Shown here: positions 48,613 through 60,024 of the stretch, piece by piece
Numbering within the stretch: the stretch's first letter is position 1
Layout: every line of letters begins with the position of its first letter
DNA from: Mimachlamys varia
Taxonomy: Eukaryota > Mollusca > Bivalvia > Pectinida > Pectinidae
NCBI GenBank assembly: GCA_947623455.1
Contig: OX392527.1
Span: 65,113,115 to 65,177,114 of the forward strand
Direction: 5' to 3'
DNA: 64,000 nt
Translations under genes and position numbers: made by a program
The notes under the pieces: generated by a model
Told to the model about the DNA's origin: nothing
The model's input: the letters and a program-made list of their open reading frames with translations, nothing else
The model's database searches: none

Positions 48613-49453
48613 CTTTTTAATTGAAAATAGTTACCGACATGCACTAGTTTGTCTTTCAAATTGAAAAGGGGAACGCGGTTATATGCTCAATTATACATGT
48701 ATAACTTTCCTGTCGCTATAGACTTAAACAAGAACAAAAATAATTTATATAGATGAAATGTACAAACAAAACTGTTTTCTCAAAAAGAAATTTCTCACAT
48801 ATACGTCCCTGATCGGAAGCACCACGGAATCTAAGTCCGTGGTAGCACAGATTTTCTTTCAGTCGGCCTTTATGATTAAACGACCGGTAGCCACTATAGG
48901 TTTCGATTTGGTAAGCAGGTAGAAATGCTTCTAACCGTAATAATTTATTACCTGTGTGTCGTCGCTTTAATCTGTTAGCATACCCATGACTAGTGTTTTT
49001 TATGACAGATACGTTTAGTTAGTTACGTGTTTAACGCCACTATTTACACAGATATATATCCGTGTTACGACCGGCTTTGTCGTTATGATTCAGGAGACAT
49101 TTATTTTCATACACTCATACATTCTTCCTATGTACATGTATCGTGGATATATTCATTCCTTATATGCTTCCGCTTTTGTATAACCGTCATCCGTAACATT
49201 TGCTTAGGATTTCCTCAGCACTTCCGTACCGTTTGCGTCTTATTTGGAACAGCGAACGTGTATGCCTCTGTACTTGTCTAGCCACGTATATATCATATAG
49301 CCATAGGGCATAACGATACCTACATGTACCTGTGAATTAACAGGTAAAGTATTTACCAATATGTGTTACCTCTTACCTGAATATGCCATAGCCAAAGTGC
49401 ATTTATAACAGGTACTCCAGTGTAGTATGAATTAGATATTTAAAATGTTTTAC

Positions 49454-49505
49454 CAGAGACGCATAACCTTACATCAGAGACGTATAAAGGCTTAATACGT
49501 CTCTG
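49454..49505. repeat. CAGAGACGTAT hairpin
   Basis: CAGAGACGTAT (49475-49485) and ATACGTCTCTG (49495-49505) are perfect 11-nt inverted copies around a 9-nt loop. A half site CAGAGACGCATA precedes at 49454. Confidence 0.75.
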
Positions 49506-50614
49506 CTTACATGCAACCGGTCCGGATTTTCCTTTTAATTTGGGGTAATGGGACAATGTTTCAGATTTGAGGAGCTACGTCTCGCATCAATAATGATAGG
49601 AGCTAAACAGGAAATTGATTGATCAAATAGTACGATGAGGAATCGAAACGGTACTGTTGCTGCCTATATACCAGAAGTAGTGTTACCTATATGCGGGTAC
49701 TGACAAAACACACGTGTACTGCACAGGGACCTGAGAATTTGTTACTGCACGGAGCTATATTATTGCTAACGACCATTAAGACATATAATAAAAAATATAA
49801 CATAAACAATATTTAACAGGCCGTAAAGATGAACTATTGCATGTAATTATAACCAGAAAAATATTGATTGTGTTTCATATAGATACGCCCCTCTCATTTT
49901 GCTACACTCTTCATTGTACAAAATGTATTATACATCAATGTACTTAGGAGTTAGATGAGGTTATCATTGCTATCCCCATGCCCTAACTAGTAAGCCATTC
50001 ACATCTTAAGAAATACATAGTACAATACAGATAACTTGTCTCAGATTCAATTCATTTCAATTTATTTTCGTAAGTTTAACAACTTCTAGGATAAACATTT
50101 TTTACATATATTGAACAAACAACAGCATCATCTTCATCACTGACTAATCGTCATTATTGTATACGTCCGATACAATCAATCAATAATGTTTAATCTAAGT
50201 ATCGCAAGAATATCACTCATTGGATTGGAGATTTCTCTGTCACACCCTTATCATCACTATCAGCAGCAGCAACATCATCATCATACTGATATATATGGGT
50301 TTCAAAGGAGAGGCTATATGCCATCTTCAGATATATACATATTAAGTTCAGGTTCTGTTTATATATATATACGTCCTGTCCGTTATATTGTAATTTACAT
50401 CAATGCTCGCATGTAATTTCATCTCGTATAACGTTATAATTTTATACTTATTGCTATAGTGTATGTTCTTACATTTACATTCCGACAGAGGCGGAATGTA
50501 ACAACTGTCTCAACCTCATACAGCCGTCGGTTTAAAATAAACCGAACATATCTGCCAAAAACCTTGGTGGTTTTAACTGTAAGCAACATGTGTTTGACAC
50601 TTTTACTTTCTCAC

Positions 50615-50838
50615 GGGCCGCGCGCGGTGGCTGAGTGGTTAAGGTGTTCCGACATTCTTCCACTAGCCCTCCACCTCTGGGTTGCGAATTCGAATCCCAC
50701 ATGGGGCAATTGCCAGGTTCTGACTGTAGGTCGGTGGTTTTTCTCCGGGTACTCCGGCTTTCCTTCACCTCAAAAAACCTGACACGTCCTTAAATGACTT
50801 TGGCTGTCATTAGGATATAAAACTAAATAAACCAAACT
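50615..50838 (+). repeat. tRNA-derived SINE
   Basis: The head has box A GTGGCTGAGTGGTTAAGG (about 50627-50644) and box B-like GAATTCGAATCCC (50686-50698). The tail, GTCCTTAAATGACTTTGGCT followed by an AAACTAAATAAACC A-rich end, matches the truncated copy at 33265-33356. The layout is typical of mollusc tRNA-SINEs. The family name is not assigned. Confidence 0.7.
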
Positions 50839-51131
50839 TTCTCATACAAAGATCAATCCATAGCATGCCGAAAGTGTTGCGATGTATAGTAGCCACCTAA
50901 AAATGAAAATACTGAGTTGCCGGAGTTGTAGGTCTGACTATCTGCCTTAGTCTGACAAACTCCAACATATTAAGAAACGACATCTTACATTATTTAGCTT
51001 GTACATCAGCGCACAACGAACAATTATAATCTGATTACTGTCTTGAATACATCGTCATTGGTCACCACTTGAATAGACGCTATCGTTTTTGTTGTTCGAT
51101 GTTGTCGCTTTGCTACTCCGGATATAGACAG

Positions 51132-51328
51132 GATCGGTAGCTTAGCTCACAGTTGCTTGAGTTTCTGTCAGTAAATAAAATAAAATATATATATAGGCAT
51201 AGGCCTATATATAAGGACCCCCCCCCCCCCACCCCCATTATAGTAATGGGCGGTTCCTTATTTTTAAAAAAAATATATATATTATTTACTGACAGAAACT
51301 CAAGTAACTGTGCTTAGCTACATACCGG
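51132..51328. mobile_element. MITE-like inverted repeat with ~45-bp arms
   Basis: GGTAGCTTAGCTCACAGTTG, then CTTGAGTTTCTGTCAGTAAATAA, on the left matches, inverted, TTATTTACTGACAGAAACTC, then AAGTAACTGTGCTTAGCTAC, on the right, with few mismatches. The centre contains TATA repeats, the palindrome ATAGGCATAGGCCTAT and a C-run. There is no coding capacity. Confidence 0.7.
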
Positions 51329-51885
51329 TATATCGTGTCGATTCCCCAATGTGAAGAGCGGCAATACCGGCATTTGGTATACTCATTTATGATTGGTAAC
51401 TGAACAGGTTGTTGAATGAATATGTGTAAAGCTTATAATTTTATATGAAATGTGCAGGATTACGTGAGTTACGTCTCGGCATATATGTGTAAGATAGCGG
51501 ACAGTGTTCTCCGTGTAAGAGTTCGTGTTTAGATTGTTTTGTGTAGGAAGGTGAAGTGAAATAGTACATGTATATATGTATATGAAGCACGTTTTGTACC
51601 ATACATGGAACATCATATTCTTCTTATGAATTAAAACTGGTTCAGCGTTAATGTCTTAGCTGTAGCACTAGAAGACCAACTCTCTGTAGCTTTGTTATTA
51701 TATGTACGGATACCTATTATCAGAACGATTTCATGACTATTCAGTGACGAGCTATACAGCTAAACTATACAGTCGTTTTGTGGTCGGACTCCAACCTAGG
51801 CACGGCTAATTACATGTACACTGTTACGTGGAGACACGACCTTGCATAGCAATATCAGGAAATTACAAACCATGCGAACCAGTCG

Positions 51886-51957
51886 GAACCTGTTGGTCTG
51901 ATGGTAACGTCCTGGTTTTATGACAAAGAGACCCCGGGTTCGCGCCCCGCTCGTCTC
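51886..51957 (+). repeat. tRNA-like element (pseudogene or SINE head)
   Basis: Box A TGGTCTGATGGTAACG (51893-51908) and box B GGGTTCGCGCCCC (51936-51948) are correctly spaced. The T stem pairs in 4 of 5 positions but the anticodon and acceptor stems are weak, so a functional tRNA is doubtful. Confidence 0.5.
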
Positions 51958-53660
51958 ATTAGATTCATTTCTTCTCGTTCTTGTAAAATATTGGTTATTT
52001 CCCAGGTCGGGATGTGTTTTTTCATTACAATATGTACTAATTATAACAAATGATATTTTCTTAAATATCATATCATTTCAGCTCCTGGTAATAGATTCAA
52101 TGTTACGTCGTGACGGATCTGTTTGATTTGAATGCCTTCGTTAGGTTCTTTACAGTTGACTTCACGTTTCGTAACAATACTAAAACCCTGGGCCAACTCG
52201 TTATCCACCCGAACATTGTGACCGCCGTTCAATGGAGTTTAAAACAATCAAGTCATAATATCAGTCCTCACGACTCTCGGTTAAATGGAACATGGTGATT
52301 ATAGTAGTCAACTTTTACTATAATAGAATATACTTTTCTGATCAACATATTGGTTTTTCATTTCGTCACGAGTACAAATACAGTAGTATCTCAAACTTGC
52401 AATGGAATTGAATTATTCTGTACGTAGTTATGATACTCCGTACATTGTCGATCAACTGACGACATCAAACACTTTTTATTTTCCAAATTTGTAATGTGCA
52501 AATTTGTCTACTAAATAATCAGATCTGTAAGTATTAGCAGAACATAATTTATTTGATTCGTGAACTTAACAGCAATTACAACTTCTTCCTTGATTAAAAT
52601 ATTATTAATTTGTAACCATCTATATTAATATAAGCTATGATTTTAATGACGTTTTGTATATGTATCAGATATAATAGTAAACAAAGAATTTTAATCTATC
52701 TCGAGCCAAATAATAATCCACTCCTACAATTTCCCAGGTAATTCAACTGTTATCTAAGCGTTTGTCATTATGAAACAAATAAAGTTGTGTATTACAGTCT
52801 AAAAGTTTTAGTTGATAATTTGCAAATTATAAAATAAAAACCAAATCCTGTGGTAAAAATTGTGAAGTGCATAATTGTTCTATCAAATTCAGAACGAATA
52901 ATTATTCATTGTTTCTATATTGGTAACCATCATATTTTGCATTCGTGATTTGTGCATTTTAATACGGACTTAATCTAACTCTGTGGTTTAATGTAAAAAC
53001 AAAACATAGATGAGTTATACGTCTCTGGTAAAAACAATGGTTGCAGAAGTATGATTTGGTTGAAATTGTTTATGGAGTTTTCTTTCATTTTGTTTTTCAA
53101 TTACAAAGTATCTTCTTTTGTAGTTGGCGTAGTTTAACTTGGAAATAAAAAAAATAACATGTGAATTATATTTGTAAATATTGAAATAGTCTATACTCAG
53201 GTAAATACATGTAATGTTGTTTTAAGATCTTGGCTGAATGGGAATATAACACCTGTTGGGCAGTTTAGGTGTCAAGATGTATTGTCACGCCCTGTCAAAT
53301 TCATACCCGATCTGTCACAGTTAACAATTACATGTAGGACTATTAGTGAAGTTAAGCTTAGATAATTAACGTCGAACGAACGAACATCTACAGTAAAGTA
53401 TATTTGTAGGCAAAACCAGCCAGTGGGCATCAAAACTGTAAGAATAGATTAATGGTTGTTTACAATCCGAGTTTGAAATACAAACTGTATTTGATATAAG
53501 TATGCGGACTGTACATGTTTTTTGCCCGTATATATTTACTGTAAGTAAATAGTAAAAACAATAACAAACACAAAATATGTGCCATATATATAAGCATCGA
53601 GACAATAAATAGGATTTCTGGCATAAAAGCAATGATGTTTTCTGACAAATTTAGACTGAT
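51958..53660. other. no gene seen
   Basis: AT-rich. The only notable motif is a half site TATACGTCTCTGG at 53016-53028. Confidence 0.4.
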
Positions 53661-53689
53661 CAGAGACGTATATATGCCATACGTCTCTG
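53661..53689. repeat. CAGAGACGTAT hairpin
   Basis: CAGAGACGTAT and ATACGTCTCTG are perfect 11-nt inverted copies separated by a 7-nt loop (ATATGCC). Confidence 0.75.
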
Positions 53690-54416
53690 GACTGACAGGT
53701 ATCTCAATTTTAAAATAGCGTTAAAAAAAAACGTTTTTGTGTGGAATCAATCAAATTGGATTACATGAATATGTTTAACAGATGAAGATATGCACAATTG
53801 ATCATATATGTACGTTTCTCGTGTCAAGATGTGGTAGCAATTGAAACGGAAGTACTGAAGTGTGACGAGAATAGCGGTCCCGTGCGAGGCTTGTCAATCA
53901 ACGCTTGGGAGGAGCATCGACCAATAGAAATCACGAAGAGCTCGCGATACCGTGTAATTGACAAGAAATCCAACTTATCAAAATGTTAGGTATGCAGATG
54001 ATCCGATTCAGATACTAATTCTTCATTTGTATTTTATTGGACATCAGTACAGAATATACCGGATACATGTCCACGAAAGATGTAACAGTAAATAGTTAAA
54101 AGCTGATTGCTTTGGTTCTGAACCCTTTGAAGATGTACTTTTTACGATGGCTTGTGTTAACGCAAAGTCAGCCTCGGAGCTTGTTGGCTAATAGATTGAA
54201 ATCGCTCTGTGATTGGCTAGCCATTTGAAGAGGTAACTTTGGAAAGAGGCGGGGCTTGGTGATACACCAAGTTATAGATACATGATAAAGACAAAAAATC
54301 AGTAGGTTTTTTTATCGTCATCACTTGCTAGTTACACTTTCTTTATTCTGGGATAACGACTCGGAGAAAGAAAATTTAACAGTTTCACTCCCAAAAATGA
54401 AATTGGTTAGTTGAAA

Positions 54417-54553
54417 CAGAGACGTATAAAGCCAGAGTGGCTATATACGTCTCTGGTTGAAACAAGAATATTTCCCGACATTATTCTCCGTGTCGTGTTA
54501 TTCACCTGTAAACAAGAAGAAAACGAAAGCAGAGATATATAGATACGTCTCTG
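54417..54553. repeat. two further CAGAGACGTAT hairpins
   Basis: At 54417-54455, CAGAGACGTATA and TATACGTCTCTG form a perfect 12-bp stem; the loop contains GCCAGAGTGGC. At 54530-54553, CAGAGATATAT and ATACGTCTCTG pair with two mismatches. A half site CAGAGACGTATAAAG follows at 54812-54826. Confidence 0.75.
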
Positions 54554-54958
54554 ACGAAATAAAGCGTGCCTTTAAATCAGATTGAACATTTAAACATTAA
54601 GGTCGCAGATATTTCTTATCAAAGCTTCCGATATCAGCTGAAGTGTTTACAAATCTCTCTTGTTTAATGACACTTTTAAATTTTCCAAAAACGTTCTCGG
54701 CCGGATTAAAATCTGGACTGTTTGTATTTTCTAATCTAATGGGATGCTCTGTACTGTTTTATAAAAAAAAATTCGTTTGATTAAATGACTTGCATTTGAG
54801 TTTATACTCAACAGAGACGTATAAAGTGAAAATCGTCCGTTTTGTTCCAAGTTGTATATAAGAAAGAAAATTAGAGTGATCTTGTATTTTGATTCCTGTA
54901 ACTTCGTTAACATATGTTACATGAAATACCGGGTAGCTATCTTACGAACGTACCTTAA

Positions 54959-55370
54959 GGCCCAGTCCCATATAGGTGCCGGATCACATTCGGCACGATC
55001 CGGCGTGTGAACCGTGTAGTTCCACAGCAATCTTGTTGGTCCTGGAACATCCGGGGATGCGCGTGGCGGCTCCGGGACCCACACGGCAGTTATAGGAAGT
55101 TCAAAACTAAACTTCCGTGACGGTCCGGGGAGATGGCAACATCCGGGGTGGTTCGTGCAGCTGCCGTGAAGGGTCCCGGGACAGCCCTATCTCTGTCTTG
55201 ATTGTCCGTGTGTGTCCTTGACAGTCCGGGGACAAAACTCAGTTCCCGGACCATCAAGGGTCATAACGGCAGAGGTACAGGTGTCCTCGGACCATCCATG
55301 GTGTTTACAAGGAACGAACACGGAATTACTACCGACCAAGACGGCGCAAACATTCACGACGTCATGATTT
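54959..55370. repeat. GC-rich island with CCGG-type repeats
   Basis: An abrupt GC-rich segment beginning GGCCCAGTCCCATATAGG, with repeated forms of CCGGGG, CCGGGAC and TCCGTG. It resembles the repetitive terminal region of a non-autonomous DNA transposon, but I could not find the matching inverted end. An open frame at 55202-55396 shows no family signature. Confidence 0.35.
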
Positions 55371-57140
55371 TACCCACACCACACAACATGTATTAGTTGC
55401 TGCCATTACTTAGACTTGCAGATGATACATAAATATGTTTTGGGCTTGTCAGAATGATATAGGTATCGGATAGGTTGTGCCTCAATGATGTCACTCATAA
55501 CGTGACCTATACAAGAATTCGATAAAAACATGCATAATCACTAGGCTGATATAAATTGGGCGCCACCTGACTTTTTTTGAAGGTCGTCTGTGTCTGTATC
55601 GGCGTTAATCCAGTAGCTACAACCATCCTGTCCATTATTCGACAATGAGGGAGACGGGGTATCGGTCATATGCAATAATGAAATGTCGTTGCTAAAAACC
55701 TAATTCTTCCTTCAACACAGGACAATTCCGAAGTTGGAAGTTAAATTTACGATGAAACTTACGAACGCTTTAGTAAAACACACAGATCGTAACTTAGCTT
55801 GTAAAAGAAACGTATTGAAATATTCGTAACTTTTAACCTAAACCTATAATATACAAGAAACTAAGTTTAAAATCATTACCGCAAAACTCAATTCAAAATG
55901 ACCAATTGATCATTATTCATCGGCAATGCCTACAATTCATTTTTTTTTCATTTTTTTTTTCAATTTTATTTCATTCCGTATGCAACAGCATATAGGATTA
56001 CAATACACATACATATTAAATCATATATAATTTTGCAAGATGTCGGAGACCGCAGCCAACATGAACAAAATAATATTTATAATACAGCTCACTACGACAA
56101 TAAGTAATGGCTTTATCGTGAAAAAAGTCGTACATGCATACAAATGAATACCAAGCACAGAATGTAACATGTATACATCCTATTTTTTTATTTTTTTTTA
56201 TAATGGTAACCGTTATGGAACGATGTCTTGTGGGAACAATATATATTGCATTATATCGGAAAATCAAGATAGCTTTCGAAAGATTTACTTAACGCTGAAT
56301 CTTATTTATCTATTTCATTACAAATGTGATAGGGTAAAATACATATACTGTACATGTTGAGAAAAAAAACCGTGAAAAGCAATTGACAATGTAATAAGTT
56401 GTAAACCAATCTACTGACAATACAGTGTTTTTTATTAGAAAAAAGTGAATAATATGATTTTCAAAATAATTCAACAGGTATATTGATACATGAGAATTAG
56501 TCAGGCGTATATGTTATTAGTAGCTTTTTTTCAACCTGTAACATGTGCTTTGGCACAGACTAAAATAGGACACCGTGCTGATGGATCACTGCAGACTTAT
56601 AGCTATTGTCACAAAAAACGCATTTCTGTAACGCTGTATGATGGACTTGTTTTCCGTTGTGTGACCCATATTTCATTACAATAAGCTTCTTCATGGAGTA
56701 ATCCTCTACCTTTTCTGAATTGATATAAAAATAGTGACACGTGATTTGTGGCTAATTGTAGCGTACTATACAAAACTAAAACAGTTTGTAAAACTCATGC
56801 TAATTAAGACAAGTAATGCGATATTCTGTAAAAGCTGAAATAAACACGTAAAATTATCTAGGATTTTTTTAATCCGTATGCTATTTGGGAATAAGTAAGT
56901 TCTATAAAGAGTATTTTAATGCAAGTATTTTTTCACGGACTAGCTAATAGCTAGTATAACTCTGTGACATAACTCAGGATGAGGATGCGATATGTTTCTA
57001 CTTATGAATAATGTACAAAAAGCATCGTAAGATATAAATGTTGAATGAAATTTGCAAGCTATCGTATCATCTTATCACAGACATATAATATATGGCTTCG
57101 TACATAATATTGTATGCCTATGATCTGACTGATCTGATCG
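55371..57140. other. no gene seen
   Basis: AT-rich with a T-run region at 55938-55963. Short frames only. Confidence 0.4.
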
Positions 57141-57390
57141 GTGAACCATCTGATCGTCTCCTGGTCTCGATTTTACAGGTAAATATGGAGGCGACAGCTC
57201 GCGCCTCAGTGAGCACAGTGGGTCACCGTGAGTCTTGCTGACGCTTGATGATCGATCTCGTAACAGTCGCGGTGAAACGCGATGGTCTCTCACGTCATCA
57301 CAATCTTTCGTGACTTAATTTTGATGATCCTTCAACATCATTTCCGATCATCAAGGGTTATGGCGGTTTATCAAACGCGGTGAAAAAGTT

Positions 57391-57838
57391 ACACTGACTA
57401 ATGTGTGATCTGTATGCCGGATGTGACGGGGTAATAGTTGAGGACTACTGTAACGCCCGGCTCTGGACGGAAGGTAAGTAAGCCGGATGTGACGGGGTAA
57501 CAGTTGAGGACTACTGTAATGCCCGACTCTGGACGGAAGGTAAGTAAGCCGGATGTGACGGGGTAACAGTTGAGGACTACTGTAACGCCCGGCTCTGGAC
57601 GGAAGGTAAGTAAGCCGGATATGACGGGGTAATAGTTGAGGACTACTGTAACGCCCGGCTCAGGACGGACGAAAGGTATGTAAGCCGGATGTGACGGGGT
57701 AACAGTTGAGGACTACTGTAACGCCCGGCTCTGGACGGACGAAAGGTATGTAAGCCGGATATGACGGGGTAACAGTTGAGGACTATTGTAACGCCCGGCT
57801 CTGGACGGAAGGTACAGATCTGGTCTTAGCCAGTGTAA
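57391..57838. repeat. six-unit remnant of the 66-bp array, bounded by diverged inverted repeats
   Basis: Six units of the exon 4-derived repeat (57418-57811), including one with the rare CAGGACGGACGAAAGG variant also seen near 29855. Immediately outside, TTACACTGACTAA...GATCTGT (57391-57415) is the inverted counterpart, 19 of 25 positions, of ACAGATC...TTAGCCAGTGTAA (57814-57838). No unit here lies next to exon 4 sequence, so it is a displaced piece of the array. Confidence 0.85.
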
Positions 57839-59555
57839 CTCTTTCCCTCAGCCTCGATGACAAGCATTCAATTTAAGCGGGCAATCACCGTGTCCCGTCA
57901 CCCAAAATTCCTATCAGGGACTTTGATGATTGAATCATCAAGATCCCCCGCGTCTGATGTCACGTGATCTTGTCACGAAAACCCACGAGGATCGACCGCT
58001 GTTCGTCATCGCGACCCTCGATGATCCAGACCCCGATAAGGTCCGCTTACCGTACCTGTGCTGAAGTATCGTAGATGAAAATTTACACTAATACCGGATA
58101 TAATTCAAGATGGAAAATTATATCTATATTTGTTTTAATATTCGTCTATTTGTCAGTATCATATTTTAATGTTATCGCGTGATTTTTTTGTGAACTAATA
58201 CCTTATGTATCCATTATGGAGAGGGATTAATGAGTTGATAGAATTGGTAACTTGTTTAGCCTTTCGTTCAAACAATCAAATTTTGCTAATCCACACATTG
58301 TACATTTGATCTCCGTTGACGTCGTAGACTGCTTCAACTGTCATTTAGCCATTTTGTTTATCACGCCGTTTACACAGTATCGAGACGGCTACATACGCTG
58401 CGTATTACACGTACATTATCAATCCTAATATGTATTGAATATCGTGTGTTTATTTGCATTCCTGACTATACATTATATCTTATTAAAGTTTAATTTATTG
58501 TTTATAATGGGTCAAATATCCACTGTATGTTTTTCACTTTGCAGCCGGACCCGATTTACGAGAACTCTACATTATGTTAGTAATTCATATACCGTATTTT
58601 TCTATGTTAAGATTGTTAATGTCTGTGGAAAACGGATGTGTTATATAATTTACAGTCATAAACGGAAAAAGAGCACATGTACCATGTAAGTATATCATAT
58701 ATATATTATGGGGGGGGGGGAAACATAGCAATAATAATATAACAGAAAGATTATTAAAATAAGGCGCAATCAATTTTGAACATATCAAATTATACTCAAA
58801 AAGGAGGTTGGTCAAGATGACCGAACGTATGCGATATTGCACGAGCTATCTCCACGGGTTTGTAGTGACAAGGTTTCCAAATTACAGATCAGAAAGTAAC
58901 AGTCTAGTATATTATTTTCAAAAATAGTCATATAAAAAAAACTTAAAAAAAACACACAAATATCAGCTTCACTTTAAGCTAATATACCGTATACATAACA
59001 TATAGTTTACTTGAACAAGTCATTTCTTGCAAGAGAGGTGGGTCGCTTTATGGTATTGGTCATGTAGCCTGAATATAGTTTAGTGACAAAAACACACAGT
59101 TTGCACACATGACTATCTACGTTTGGACGTACTTTATGTATGCTCACTAAATAAAGCGGCATATATTTATGGCGTGAAAATCATGAGAACTTCGTGTTTG
59201 TCTTAACAAAATGTTTCTTTCATGTTTGATTAAGAGATATGAAGATTACCAGCAAAAATGCCTTTCATAAAAGTAAAATGACGACACACATACAAACGCA
59301 GGTAATGAACTATTAATTGGAAAAAATGCAAATGAAGTTAAGCAGTTGTTCTATAGTAAAAATGTAAATATATGGATTGAAAGTCATTTTTTTAAACTTT
59401 CATAGTGCTATGAAAGGTCAGCCGTTACATCCATATTGAATGAAGCCCGCAAATACATTTTCACTTGGTCCCTAAGATTGAAACATTTCCTGTAGTTTCA
59501 TTGAAATTTGTTCAGTGTTGAGATTTCCGGACAAAATGTTACACAAAAAAACATA

Positions 59556-60024
59556 CAGTGAAACCTCGCTTAAAGACCACCTCAGAATTAAGACCACCTC
59601 GCTATTAAGACCACTTCATTTCAGTCCCAAAAAATTATTTTATATATCTTTGTATTTTAAGCTTCAATATTGAGACCACCTCACTATTAAGACCACCTTG
59701 CTATTAAGACCAGTTTTGAAAAGTCCCAAATACCACCTTTGCACGAAGTTTCACCTCACTACTCAGACCACCGACCAAACACAAAGTCACTTGGTGTGTA
59801 TTCCACTGTGTACACCTGTCAAGTACGTGTACGATCAGTAAGCTGTATTTTGGTGTCCGATTGGCTAATTATAACAGTTATAACTACTGTGTGTTTAACG
59901 ATATTAAGCTTATATCTTAGTTAATTGGTCAGGAAAACATGTCAAAATGTGGATTAAAGAGAAATCTGTCTGCATGGTCTCCTCGGTATTAAGACTATTA
60001 AGACCACTAAGAGAGGTTTCACTG
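59556..60024. mobile_element. Tigger/pogo-like MITE, duplicated copy
   Basis: Same ends (CAGTGAAACCTCGCTTA / TAAGAGAGGTTTCACTG) and interior as the copy at 32205-32673. It was carried along by the long duplication, not by a separate insertion. Confidence 0.75.
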
